From Siphonodentalium dalli (Eukaryota > Mollusca > Scaphopoda > Gadilida > Siphonodentaliidae): a DNA stretch of 64,000 nucleotides. The notes under the pieces are model-generated. The model worked only from the letters and a program-made list of their open reading frames with translations, searched no databases and was not told where the DNA came from. Below, in pieces: positions 23,486 through 35,925 of the stretch. The DNA lies in contig CP136061.1 of assembly GCA_032622095.1 (NCBI GenBank), positions 125,562,754-125,626,753 on the forward strand, given 5' to 3'. Position 1 is the stretch's first letter; each line of letters opens with the position of its first letter. A program made the position numbers and the translations under genes.

Positions 23486-24059
23486 GAAATAAAAAACAAC
23501 TGAAATCATAGATAGGTGGTATTTTACCTAAAAAAAAATTATAGTGATGGTGCCTTATAATAGTGATGGCATGGGGTGATAGTCTGAGGGTACAATTTAG
23601 ATAATCTCATGCAACAGAATTCGGAACATGGCTTAATTGACAGATTGAGAATGTTGTGCAATTTTTGACCACACGACTCACAAACGGGTACCCCATATGT
23701 TTAAAGTCGAAAAAGGGAGATAACTCCACCAAAAAAGTCTGACAGACGCCATAATCGCAGGTGCTCAGGTTCCCATGGTGGTTGATGTCTCTGCCAAGTT
23801 TCACGGAAATTGATAAAAAAACGACTGTCTGAAAAAAACTCCGGACAAATTTGTGTCCACACACGAATGATGGACGAGCTGATTTCACTATACCACCCCA
23901 ACATTGTTGCAGGGGGTATAATGAGCACAATGTATTGAATACCATTAGCATCACAGTTCTCAGCAATGTTATGGTTATAATATTTGTGAGTTCATTAGAA
24001 TGAACATAGCGATTAATTTCAGTGTTATGAATAGCCAAATATATACAAACAATATAAAA

Positions 24060-24165
24060 GTAGGAATGTATGATGGACCGCCGGTGGTTCCTAAATAAAG
24101 GAATCGAATCGGAAATTAAAAGTTTCATCAAACTACCAGATAGTGGTTTATAACAATTACAATGG
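24060..24165. repeat. Fragment related to the interior of the 16.2 kb hAT element
   Basis: The run gtaggaat...gccggtggttcctaaa...tttcatcaaac...tggtttataacaattacaa follows the same order as 16400-16485, at roughly 70 percent identity by eye. It lacks hAT ends, so it is a fragment. Confidence 0.5.
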
Positions 24166-24307
24166 ACTATAGTTTTGTGTATAATGCAAAGTAAATCGTG
24201 CATATAACAAAATTGCATGCAACGTCTCGGTCAGGGCTTGATAATTGATATTTCAACTTAGATTCAACGTACAGCATGTATCAATATTCAGTGTTAGGTT
24301 TCCCACA

Positions 24308-24857
24308 TTAAAGGTAATCAATCCGAATTAACGCTCACGAATTACAATATCATTGGCTTCGGAGGTACAAAATATTTAACTTGAGTCGAGGAACCCACCC
24401 ATCAAGGTACAATAGGAGTAATCAGATATCGATATTTTAAATCTAGTATTTTAATTATAAGTGGCCCAGTAAACTGTCAGCGAGAAGAACTTATAACTCT
24501 CAAATCGAGCAGCCTTCATAATTGGCTACGGCAATCAGCATTGCCGAAGCAATTTGCTGAAGCAAACTGGGGCACGGCATACTGTTGCCGTAGCGGATTG
24601 CCGAAGCCAAACAATCTGAATTTAGAGGGCTGAATCGAGTGGCTTTTTGTGTCAGATATTTGACAACCAATAAAATTTTGTTGAAAAAAACTTTGATAAA
24701 TAACAGGTTTTGGGCAATTTTATAGTTGACTGTGGTTCTAAAGCATTGTTTTTGGGCAATTAATCTTTTCTGATAACTGAAATGGCATTTAAAAAAATGG
24801 TGTTGTTGTTGGAATCTGATGATATGGGGACCGTCGAATCGGATTGAGTACCTTTAA
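24308..24857. mobile_element. TTAA-flanked MITE family T2, copy A
   Basis: The left end is ttaaaggtaatcaatccga and the right end is the complement of ttaaaggtactcaatccga. TTAA lies at both borders (24308-24311 and 24854-24857). The interior matches 40073-40464 through gagtcgaggaacccacccat, tgtgtcagatatttgacaa and gataaataacaggtttt. A hAT-like MITE is nested at 24510-24632. TTAA targeting fits piggyBac or Kolobok types; which one is not decided. Confidence 0.85.
24510..24632. mobile_element. hAT-like MITE, 123 bp, copy 2, nested
   Basis: Ends and length are as for the copy at 21586-21708. The flanks are aatcgag at 24503-24509 and 24633-24639. It sits inside the T2 element, so it is the younger insertion. 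Confidence 0.85.
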
Positions 24858-25623
24858 TTCAACATTAGATAACATCTCGATATTCAACATTAGGTTTCCA
24901 ACTTTATTTCAACATTGATTCATTGTTGAACGATTGTCCAAATTTAAACTGTTAGATTTCTAACATTATTTCAATGTTGATCGAACATCACAAAACTTGA
25001 CAAAAGTGAACATTAGCTTTCAAACGTAATCCCAATGTCGATTCAATGCTAAATTAATGTCCAGAAATTAAACATTAGGCTTCCAGCGTTATTTCAACGC
25101 TGAGCGACCATAAAACAAAATCAACATTAGGATTCCAATGCTATTTCAAAATCGAGTGATCGTCCCAATATTCAACATTAGTTTTCCAAAATTATCCCAT
25201 TTTCAATTCAATGTTGTTGATCATATCGAGCAAACATAACAAAAAAAATACTTTTTTTATTCCAATATTATTTTAACGTTTAGCGAATGTCAAAAAATTC
25301 AACGTTAGCTTCCCAATATTATTCCAATGTTCAAAGTTAGTTTTTCAATGTTGTCTCAAATGTATATTCTAATATTTCTATGTTCACTTCAACGAGCAAA
25401 CTGGACCAATCGCCAACATTATTTCAAATTCAACGTTGAAACAAAATTTGAGACAACCGTTTACTTTAGTCTTTACATTGGATCAACATAGGGATGCTAT
25501 CTGGCCTGGTGAGGCCATTTGGCATGATTTTGGGAAACATTGGGACATAAATATTATACAGACTGGAATCAGTAGGCCCTATAGCTGATTTCACCTATTG
25601 TCGCAGATTTTTTATACAACTAC

Positions 25624-27698
25624 CAGGTCTGGCAAATGTAAGAATACAGCTACAATAGCTGTATTCAGCTAACCTAGATGTATTCAGCTATAAATTATAC
25701 TCTCAAAGCGGCTGTGCATCAAAATTAAGCTACCATATTCTCCGGTCACCCTCAACCAAATCAAAATCTAGGGTTGAAACGATTAATCGACTAGTCGTAG
25801 ACGACGCTGAAATGTCAGAACTTCGACTCTGAATTTGCCGTCGACTAGTCGGAACATAGTGTATTAGTTCCATGTATAACGTTTTCAAGATCGATTCCGA
25901 CATAAACGGTGTTAACTGCGCGTAAGTTACGGTAAGTATAACGTTTGGTGGCACCCGGAATTGACAGTGTTACTAGTATAGACACACACTGTGACCCGAC
26001 TATTACTTGAAAGAATGAAATTGACAACACAATGTCTCACTCGTCGTTTGAGGTCAAAGACATCACTGCGACATGATGGCAATGATTGACGCGGCTTTAT
26101 CGTTTGTCCGAGACCGCTTTGATCTAGACACTGTGGATATTTCAATTGATCAATTGAAGGTCGCTTTAGGTGACGTCATTGTTGCTACCGTGTATAAATG
26201 ATACTGACATTAAAACTGGCTATCGTATTCTTCAACATAGCCTATTCTATAGGGCGTATTTAGTCGGAACATTAACATTTTATAGTGACACCGCTCGGCA
26301 CCAGTTTATTGGTGATCACGTGACTAAACGAAATCTCGAACGCAGATATTAAATTTAAAACCTGTATAAATGATCGAGTTTCTAATCATTATCCACCACA
26401 TGTCTAATTACCGGTATATAATTACATTCAGTGTGCTGGATAAATATCAAGATGTTTACAGTATTATTTACCAAATAAATTGGTGTTTATGCAGGGAAAT
26501 GCGCTACGCAATAGACCGTCATTGCATCAGTCATCAGTGTACGCCATGTATGATGAATTTTCTGTACCATGTTATGTTTGAAAGTTTTGATATCGGGTAC
26601 CGACTAGTCGACGCAACGCGACTTTTGGGTCTCGACTAGTCGACTCTGAAATTCACTAATCGTTTCAACACTATCAAAATCGTCGCTTGTGTTCTGACGA
26701 AGTGTTGCCTTTTGTCGACACGGCAATTCTGATTTTGTGTGAAAACTTACTACGGTGGTCGATGTCAGTAAATATTCTGGGGACTATTTTCTGCAAATGC
26801 ATTCATTAACTAACTTATAAAATAAAGATCAAATTCATCCCAAACACTCGTTTACTTCTTCCCGATACTAAACCGGTAGGGGGCGTTAGAATGGTGTACC
26901 TATATCGAGCATTTAGAATTACATACCACTAGCGGTTTGTGAGCGATACTGGTAACTATTCATAATGGTATATATACAGATATTGTGCGGCATATTGCAA
27001 ATGTATGGCACAACATAGGGACAACTGAAATGAAAATGCGACTTATATAATTTCTGAAGTATTTCAAACATGAAGTCCTGGTCGTTAGCGAGTCAGAACT
27101 ATTCAATCTGTTTTGGCGGGAAAATATATAATGTGTGAAAACTTACTAAACATAACATTGGTATTTGTATTTTCGCGATTCGACATACATGTATGCGTTC
27201 CCGTATTTTTGGAGAGAATCAGCTCAAGCAGTGAGTGGAACTCGCTCGGTTAAACTCTGGCTAGAGATGTTCCCCTTTTTACCTGTTTTAACGCACCAAC
27301 CAAACTGAGTTTTACCAGCATCGACATATTGATACTTCCGGGAATGATTAAGATGTTCCATCTTCGGTGATAAATATTGTATTTTTCAAGGTATTCCGCA
27401 TTGCATACTTTTAAGAGAGTTATTAACCGTTATGACCGACATCGACGCCATAGTAAGTTTTCACACATAATCACCATCGTCGTGCCGACAAAAGGCAACA
27501 CTTTGTCAGAACACAAGCGACGATTTTGATTTGGTTGAGGGTGACCGGAGAATAGGGTAGCCTAATTTTGATGCGCAAATTAGCGCTTCTAGTTTATTAT
27601 CGAAAAACAGCCGCTTTGAGAGTATAATATATAGCTGAATACAGCTAGGTTAGCTGAATACAGCTATTGTAGCTGTATTCTCACATTTGCCAGACCTG
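25624..27698. mobile_element. DNA transposon relic with terminal inverted repeats of about 235-268 bp
   Basis: The left arm begins caggtctggcaaatgtaaga at 25624 and the right arm ends in its complement at 27698. The arms pair through tacagctacaatagctgtat, ctctcaaagcggctg, ctccggtcaccctcaaccaa, cgcttgtgttctgac and gtgaaaacttacta, down to about 26770 and 27430. A hAT element with its duplication is inserted in the left arm. The right arm shows the empty site. The core has no transposase frame. No convincing target duplication was found for the outer element. Confidence 0.85.
25769..26673. mobile_element. hAT transposon, non-autonomous, 905 bp, with 8-bp target duplication
   Basis: The ends are tagggttgaaacgatta and the complement of tagtgttgaaacgatta, followed inside by cgactagtcg palindromes. 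The flanks are tcaaaatc at 25761-25768 and 26674-26681. The uninterrupted sequence aaatcaaaatcgtcgcttg is present (inverted) at about 27515-27535, proving the insertion. It differs in sequence from the 16.2 kb hAT but shares the tag...gttg/gtgc...acgatta terminal style. Confidence 0.92.
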
Positions 27699-29082
27699 CA
27701 TGACTACTTAATGAACTAGTGGAATTATGTTTATATGATTACAGTTACCAGTAGGCTACAATGTGAACACAGAACATATAGATATACGTCAATATAGAAA
27801 CAAAAGCGACATGAGCGCAAATATTACCTCTCCTTGTCACAGATTCAAATTTCAAAAATAAATTGCGAATGAATGAATTGGAAATTTGGTGACGTCTAAA
27901 TGTCGTATCAATAATGGTTAAATTCGTTACCGGATGTCCTGCATGTACCTAAGATTATAAATAACCATGACTTGTCACACAGAAGTTATACATTTTACGC
28001 CTTTCAAATTTTAGTCTAGCTGGATTGACAGAAACAGTAATTGTGCCTTTTCTCGACTCGACTGGGAAGCCGCCATTTGAATAGGTTGTCACGTGCAGTT
28101 ATAGAACCAATCACGAATAGACATCGCTTAACTATCCCCGATCCGTCTTGTAACTACTTGTCAAGTAGCAAAAATAGCATATTTAAGTAGCTTATTATGC
28201 TATAAAAGTCGTTGGAATATTCTAACCACCCAAATTTAGCTACTCGAGATTTAGTGTGTACGACCCCCGGTCCGCTAGCACGAGATACCATTACGCAACC
28301 GGTACCGACATTCCAATGGAATTAACTGCAGCACGTTGGTTGGGTTTACGTTGTTGGCCCTTGGTTGTCCCAACGTATTTCTCTCAACTGTTGGCATTAT
28401 AAGGTTGGCCCAACATTGGACTATCGCGAATATGCAAATGGCAGTTTGGCGGGGGATATATCAATGCGCTGCGTCCGTGAGTCCGTCCGTCGTTAACAAC
28501 TTTGAAGCTCTACATCTTGGTCATTGGCAGTCGGATTTCGATGGTCTTCGGTATGTTGATGAGCCAACAAGGGGGAAAGAGTATTTACGAATATCGGGTT
28601 TCATCCATTTATTTTTTTCTAGATTTATGGCCCTTATTGAATAATGGGACTTATTGTGAAAAATGGATTTTACTCTTTGCATGCACGAATAAATCCTTTG
28701 TCAGACCCTACAGGCAACATCCCTCAATCGATTGTCACCAAACTTCATATGGATCTTTGAGGTGACTTCTGGATGGGAGCGGTCAAATTTTCCCTCGTTA
28801 ATGCTCCACCAGCGCTGCTCCCGCATTGAAAGGGTAAAAACACAACCCGTATCTATATTACTTAATGTATATTTAATACTATAGACATTTAACTTTCCGA
28901 GTTCCGAATTGCTCCATTGACTCTTACACATGAACAAATCACCCCCCCCCCCCCTTTTTTCCAGTTGAGCTACAGTGTCATTATTGACACTTTCATTCAT
29001 GTACTTATTGATGATAGCTGGCTTTACAGACTGTTATATTGTAATACATGAACCTAGTTCGAAGGCAGTGGGTCCATTTAAC
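27699..29082. other. Unassigned stretch
   Basis: Contains a run of about 13 C near 28941-28954 and a 102-codon plus-strand frame (28336-28644) without motifs. No gene is supported. Confidence 0.4.
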
Positions 29083-29340
29083 CCTTTCTTTACAATAGTG
29101 TATTATCCCATTCAGTTAAGAAAGTATACACTTAAATAGTCTATTATTTATACGGAGGGGTGTTCAGAAAATCTAAGCAGACAACAGACGAAAAGATAAT
29201 ACAAGTGCAGAATGATTCCTATTCATTGGTGGGAAAAGTTCAGATGATAAGTTCAACAAACGACGTATGGTTGAAGTTATTACCTGAACAGTTCCAAAGG
29301 GAACTATACTCGTCAATGAATTTAGTAAAGAAATTGTCAA
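29083..29340 (+). mobile_element. Small TTAA-flanked element with CCCTTTC terminus, copy 2
   Basis: It starts ttaaccctttctttacaat and ends near gaatttagtaaagaaattg. It is a diverged copy of 15131-15400. A 71-codon frame inside it is not conserved in the other copy. Confidence 0.5.
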
Positions 29341-30515
29341 ACTTTTGGTTTAATGTTTACTCAACACATACCTAATTTGCGAACCATGCAGTGCGCGGGC
29401 GGAACGCCTCCGTGATGTATAATGAAGAAATAGAACATAATAATGCAATATGGCGTGATCTTATTTGAGTTTTGATGACGTTGCGATCGTAACACTAGAA
29501 AACAGCGCGGCGATCGCGAAAACTTCAGCTTTGTATTTCGTCATTGACAGGCATTGCTTGGTGCAACAATGGTAGGTGGTAATTGATGTTGGCCCACTAT
29601 ATTGAAACCACAACATGAGTAAAAACAAATAGTGATGTGCCGGTAACGGAAGGAAAAATAGTCAGGTGATTTTTGTCGGCAAGCAACACGTTATACATTA
29701 CATGAACTATCTATGAAATATGGCTAATGGCGCCGAAGGAAAGTGACAAAGTTTTTCACTACTACATGTCGATTCGTGATGCGACATGTCATTTCGCCCT
29801 CCGGTTGTAATATAGTCTGCTGTCTGTTGGTAATCTATGGGCGCATGGGAATTTTATTTATAGAAATTTGGGATTTTTGGGACGCATTAAACGTTGTAGT
29901 GCTACCCCGAGGTCGAGTCCCGTAAAAGGTGTAGTTGGGAATAGAAGTGCAAGGCGATTAATTCTAACGGGAATTCGCGACTTAACCATTAGCGCGTTAT
30001 GTGTTTATATTGTTCTTTAACCTGCTTTGTTGCATTGTTATTTGAAAATCTTTCGTTTATTTTCACGTGACATAAATCGGAATGCTATCTACTATTATAC
30101 TGCAAGGGGATTCGACGATTATATAAGAAATTTAAGTCGAACATGAATCCTACGAGGTGTTTGTTTATATCGGTGTTTAACATGTTATTTAATATCGTTT
30201 AGTGAACTTTTTCATTTAGTTATACGCCACAAATATCGGCATGTTATATTCTAAATGATTTGGGATGGTAATTATTAACCAATTCCTACGTTACTCCGTG
30301 CTGTTTGTAAATATTGACTTTTCATTTCTTTGTATGCGGAATATATCGGAGCTATGCAAAGAGATGTTATTAAGAAAAGTTCCATCACTAACCCTTCACA
30401 TTGGTTGTTTAACATACAATGTGGCATAATTCTAAACATCACTTTTATTTATGTGTACCGAGGATATATCAGAATACTATATGAATTGAAGAATGTTCAG
30501 AGATTACCCCCTTCC
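29341..30515. other. Unassigned stretch
   Basis: No exon or repeat copy recognised. Confidence 0.4.
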
Positions 30516-30960
30516 TGTGACCATGTTTTAATTGATCCTCATGGGGAGGGGGCATATTATAATTAGTCATCATTGGACAATATTTTAATTGACCCTCATG
30601 GGACTATATTGTATTTCACCCCAGTGGGACCGTAGTTTAATCAACACTGATGACACCATATTTTAATTTTAATTAACCATCATAATGGGACCATATATTT
30701 ATTCTTTAATTAAGTCACGTTACCATATTTTAATTGACCTTAATGGGATCATATTTCAATTAACCCCCCATGGGTCCAAATTTTAAATAACCCTCATTGG
30801 ACGATATATTAGTTAACCCTCATGGGACCATATTTTATTCAACCGTGATGTGACCATATTTTAATTTACCCTCATCGGACCATATTTCAATTAACCCTCT
30901 CTGGATATTTTAATTTACCCTCATGGAACCATACATGTATTTTAATTAATCCTTATGAGA
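30516..30960. repeat. Minisatellite, about 13 units of 30-33 bp
   Basis: The unit reads roughly gaccatattttaattaaccc then tcatgg. Spacing and sequence vary (for example gggactatattgtatttc and gggatcatatttcaatta), so the array is old. Units are contiguous with no constant-length unique spacers. Confidence 0.85.
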
Positions 30961-31319
30961 GGTCATACCAGGAGTGCATTGCCTGAGGCCATTCTTAGAT
31001 CAGCATTACGCCCTCCTAGGATGTATATTGGCAAGTATATCTGACCATGTCGCAGGAGATGGTGGACTAAATGTGATTAAAACAAACTCGGTGTTTGCGT
31101 AATTGGATACTAAATGTGATTAGAAACGTGCTCGTACTTGAACCATGTTACGAAGATCGCAAATTTTTGCCCGATTATTATTCTGCATGCTATTTCATGC
31201 GCTACTCAGACCACTATGTCAAATGAAATTAGAAAAAAATATCACATATAATCAACTACATAGGCGTTACCTATATACAGATTTTTCACAATCCCCACAT
31301 TAAAGTTGTTATATTGTAT

Positions 31320-31375
31320 ATATGGCTAATTATATGATCTTGAGGGCGTTACCATTTCTGACTATGGTTTTCTTG
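31320..31375. repeat. Short dispersed repeat, copy 2
   Basis: Partner of 4088-4144 in the same orientation, including gcgttaccatttctgacta and tggttttcttgt. Confidence 0.7.
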
Positions 31376-32477
31376 TCTACTTATATGACCAATCCCGAAG
31401 ATGACATATGTGCGGCCGCTTTCGAGCAATATGTACTTATATAATTTACTGATATTGGAATGTTATAATTATATCCTTGATGACTTTCAAAAATAACACG
31501 TTTTTTGTGACCCAGTGAAGATGGCTATAGTAGTTTATGCCAGTCTGAATGAATATGTATTTGTGAACATTCATCTACACAACATTGTCATAATGTTACT
31601 GCATATCAACATAAGATGTCGAATCTTATACACGCGAGTTGTCTGAACATATAACAACTAATTCAAAGTTTCGAACGAAATCCTCATCATGATGGGTTCA
31701 ACAAGAAATTGTCGTGGGAAGTCTCTCTGTCCATAAGTCTCGTCCACGTGCAGATAATTATTATGTTCGACATTGCTATCATGGTTCAATCGAGTGATGC
31801 CCATTCACTTGCATAACGACATGTGCTCAAGTGCCATATCTACCTTTGGTTGCACATGGGCGGCATCTGCAGCGAATTATATGTCGATAGATGGCGTACT
31901 TTGATTGTCTGTTATCACAATGAAGCATCACCGTCCGCAAAACTGACGAAGCGACACGACAGCATCGACAGCGGCTCTTGAACATCTTTCTTGAAGCGGC
32001 AGAAAACGTGATGATCGGCTTCGATTCGGACTTTTTACAAGAACCCTCGCACCGAGTAAGCAATATGTTCTGAAATTAAATTATTAAAGTGATGTGGAAC
32101 ACTCCACTTGGAAATTGGTCGTAATAGCGAAAAATCTTTCTAGAACTAAATTGTGATTATCAATATATCATATCTATACGTTTAGATATTTTTATCAGTT
32201 TATTTCCAAATTGGTCACACAATGCGTTTCTTATTATATGAGTTTATTGGCAGTGACTCTCATTGGCGGAATCATTTACATTTGTTGTTTACATGTGAGT
32301 CACTATAGAATGGCTTGCGCTTATGTATAGCGTCTTGGTATACGATGAAGCTGTCACAGTACTGGTTGCATTGCACAATGGTCACACCTTGGCGCGAGAT
32401 TTGAACAGCAATAACTATGCAGTCAGACTTAGCTTAACTCGAAACCTGGAGCTCTAGTGTTATTGAACTCAGCAGAC
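31376..32477. other. Unassigned stretch
   Basis: A 78-codon cysteine-rich minus-strand frame (31827-32063) has no recognised cysteine framework. No gene is supported. Confidence 0.4.
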
Positions 32478-32562
32478 GTCCGACGGCGGGCATCGAACTC
32501 ACGTCGCTGTGTTTGCAGCGATTGCAAGTCCAACACTATAACCATTAGAGAGATTCCGCTCC
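32478..32562 (-). ncRNA. tRNA-like SINE head (pol III A- and B-box-like)
   Basis: On the minus strand the order is taatggttatagtgttgga (A-box-like), then cttgcaatc in the position of an anticodon arm, then gtgagttcgatgcccgcc (B-box-like, gttcgannc). This resembles tRNA-derived SINE promoters. The acceptor stem cannot pair and the arm lengths are irregular, so it is not a functional tRNA gene. The body probably continues toward lower coordinates but its end was not found. Confidence 0.5.
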
Positions 32563-35500
32563 TAGTGTTTATGTGTGTGTATTATTGGTAACTGTGTACT
32601 GTGCAGATATTCCTGGATATCACGTGGATGCATGGAGTTATGAGTCGATAATGTCACGTGTAATACATGTGAATGACGAAAGCAAGTGTTAATAAAACAG
32701 GATGAAAGCAATCAAAATGTTGAGTTATTGCAATAAAGCCGTTTTGAATGCTTCCGCAATTGTTGTTTATAAACATGCGCGACATTATTTGTCTGTGTCT
32801 CTAAGTACACAAGTCAGTCGCTTATAATCGCTTGAAGAAGAATCTCTCTTTTGAGCAACCGAACTCCGACCAACATTTTGAGCTACAGTCTTGCGGAGGT
32901 GTTTAGTCATTGCTGAATACCAACCACATCAAAATAGTTATACGAATAAAGCCGATTAGCCTCGGCTCGAATATCATTTAATCTGCGAAACACCCTAATC
33001 GATCCACGAGAAAAATTATGATTTCAGTCATACTAAAACATGGCACTAGAAAAAAAAATCTTAGACGAACGAAGACCGAAAAGTGTGTTCTCATACCTTG
33101 GTATCACAGTTTTCAGTTGGATGCGTGATTGATTCCACGTAATAATGCCGTTTGCAACGGTGCTTCCGCGACATCGAAGAATGGAGCAATGACGTTAAAC
33201 AAACTCCCAGCCAAATATCTGAAATCTTCATGGCTCGAGTCGGCTGATTCGGCGATTGCTGTTTCTGTCGAAAAACGTAATGCAAATTATTATTGTGTAA
33301 TACGCACGCATAACAAACATGTATTAGGTCTATACATGTGTGTCATTTCATTATGGAATGCTACATAATACCATCCATGCAATGTGCATGTGCATGGTGT
33401 GGTAAAGTTAAAATCATGCATCTACAACGCTAGCATATATTATGCGTGTCTTCACTTCCTAATAACTGTTAAGTTATTAGACCTACAAGTTACAGGCCCT
33501 GTTTTATGTACTTTATATAACGTCACAAGACTGCACCTACTATGTGCAGATCAATGAACCTACATCGCCATTGCAAATACAGTCTGCACCTTTTTATAAT
33601 TATATATCCCATGGATGCATCTTGTCGACATGCAGGCAACTAAAGACACGGTGCTTGATGAACAGTGAACGATCGAAGGTGCATTTTAACATATCTTCCA
33701 AGATACTTGGTTATTCAAGATCTCTAACACATTGAACACTATATGGTCTGAGTCTTCAATTCCAGTTTGAACTTCCGAGTTTATAATGGTTGAAACATAC
33801 ATGGACGGCCCATGCAGCCAAAACCGGGCAGCTCAGAGCCTGAGGTTAGCTGATTTAGTGAGATGCGCATAAACAATCATACTGCCCAGTTACCACACGC
33901 AGACCGGTAGTCCAAATTACCCATTAGCATTTGTCTGACATGAGTTACGCCCAGGGTTGTTGGTGGGAATTGTAGTCTATTTTACTCGATTTTGAAAATC
34001 TAATCAAATCAATACCTGATGCTATATGTATCGGAAAGAGTGACATCTTATGGTCATAATGGTGTATAGTAATCTAACTTTCATGTTAAATTGCACACAG
34101 GGTATTCCGGTTTATTAGGACTAACATCGGTTTTGTTTACATTTTAACTGAAAGCCGAAGTGTTCCATAATGTACTCGGCTAACTTCAGCAATCTAGTAC
34201 ACCAAAACCAAAAATCACTCATAAACAATCGAGTACACACATACACAACATATTACCCACAACGTGCGCTGTTATTTTATTCCAACATTCCACCACTATA
34301 GTATGTGTTTATTTTAACTGTAGGTGGTCCTACATTACTTATTAGTTAAACATTTCTTACAGGGCACGTCAATTCGAGAGGTCAATTGAGTTCGCATACT
34401 TTTTATTATATGTAAACACTGCGGAAATGTCTTTATTTAACATTTAATTACCGCTTTCAATTGACAACTGATGTGGTTTTCAGAACAAATATCATGCCTT
34501 CTACCGAATAAACCCGTTTATTGAGCTGTTTATTGCCGCAATTGTGATATCTGATAACATTTTATTTATGGTTTTATGTAAGCTGGTCACTAACGCGTAA
34601 CACATGTTATACAAATAGTAATGGGGCGGTCTCGGGCAAAAAACAGCATTTCGCTATTCCAACATCTGTCCGCAGACTTGGACTATTTAGCATACCCTCA
34701 AATAACGAGAACAAGCGTACACTTATATACCAACGCTCGTGTGATAATGAATCAATTGTGACATGATAACAACTAGCCACCACTCTCGTCTCAGAGACAC
34801 GCCGTCAACAGTGTTCGCGCTGTTGGTGACCATTTTTGTCTTCCAAATTGACCTATACAAATTACATTTGGCCTAATTCCAAAGCGCTGAATAGATTTAG
34901 GCGACGACAGCGGGGTTCGTACTTCGGAAATATCGTACCATAAGAACCCAAATTTATTTTGTAACGGGAGAATGATTGAATGGCGACGACTGTACAAAGG
35001 GGACATTACACAACTCTTTGACATCTATTCAGTGTTTTTTGTTTATATATGCTTTGAAGAGAGTTGTTATCAGTGAGCGCAATGAATATTGAATTTAAAA
35101 CAGTGATCGTCTAAACGCTTAATCTGTACACTGATTATGTATTTTTTTGCTGATTCCAGGCAGTCTGTAAGATTGAATACGTAAATGCATTGTCCCATAA
35201 TTGGATGTACAAGCGAGTCTGTTACGCAGTGTGTCATAAACTGCCACCTCCCCCGTATATGGCTTCACATCATAAAAGGTTAACTTGAATACAATAGATA
35301 TTCAACAGTTATCACCTCACGATAATATAAGCAAGATTTGTTTTTATCTTGTTTTCATGTTTTTATTAGTTGGCGACAATGGTGTTATTGCGGATAGGTT
35401 AAGCGGATTTATGTGATTATAATTATATAGAATGTTAGTTTCATTATTTGCATTGATGGCCCAGCCATTTCTGACTTCAATTTCCACCATGCTTTTGTAT

Positions 35501-35925
35501 ATGGTCAGATATGAAAACTCGTCGTATTTTGCATAAACGAATATCGACTTACGTGAATTGATCTGTCTGTCAGGTGTGATAACACACCTATATGTCGTAT
35601 CGTATTATGTTTTAAAGTTGTTTTAAGTATGTTTGTATTCTGAGTAACAAATAAAGTTTAAAGCAAATATTTAGTCATCAATTGTGAACCGCACAGAACA
35701 TGAGAATGTAATTTGGCCAAAGTTGTTTTATTTGGTCAAAAGAATTTTCGGTCCAGCGCGAACACTGGCCGTCAATCGAGTTTATTTGCACAGATCCACC
35801 TATTGAAATGACTGTGTAACATTTGTAAATCGCGGTACAGACAAGACGGATTCACCATCGCAGGTCCAGCATATATAAATCCCGTTTTGCTGCACCTAGC
35901 ATGATGATATGGTTTAGTCCCCGGT
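32563..35925. other. Long unassigned stretch
   Basis: No repeat family recurring in this window and no supported exon was seen in 3.3 kb. The frames are short and motif-free. This is the longest stretch not explained by repeats and so a fair place to look for introns, regulatory DNA or unrecognised exons. Confidence 0.4.

Larger units (their letters stand above)
24245..25440. repeat. Degenerate satellite array (about 70-bp unit), interrupted at 24308-24857
   Basis: Units repeat atttcaacattga, a gatcgt-like segment, then attcaacattaggtttccaa. About eight units lie at 24858-25440 and a leading part at 24245-24307. Removing the TTAA element between them restores the unit order (ggtttccca-c-a-TTAA-ttcaacatta against ggtttccaactttatttcaacatt), so the element landed inside the array. 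Confidence 0.7.

Noticed and set aside
23607-24218. 203-codon minus-strand open frame
   Set aside because: No recognisable domain, an odd hydrophobic composition, and overlap with a fragment shared with the hAT interior. A second minus-strand frame overlaps it. More likely chance or a transposon shadow.
28336-28765. Two overlapping plus-strand frames of 102 and 87 codons
   Set aside because: No motifs, mutual overlap in different frames and no splice or promoter support.
30516-30960. CRISPR-like array
   Set aside because: Units are contiguous, degenerate and without constant unique spacers. It is a minisatellite in animal DNA.
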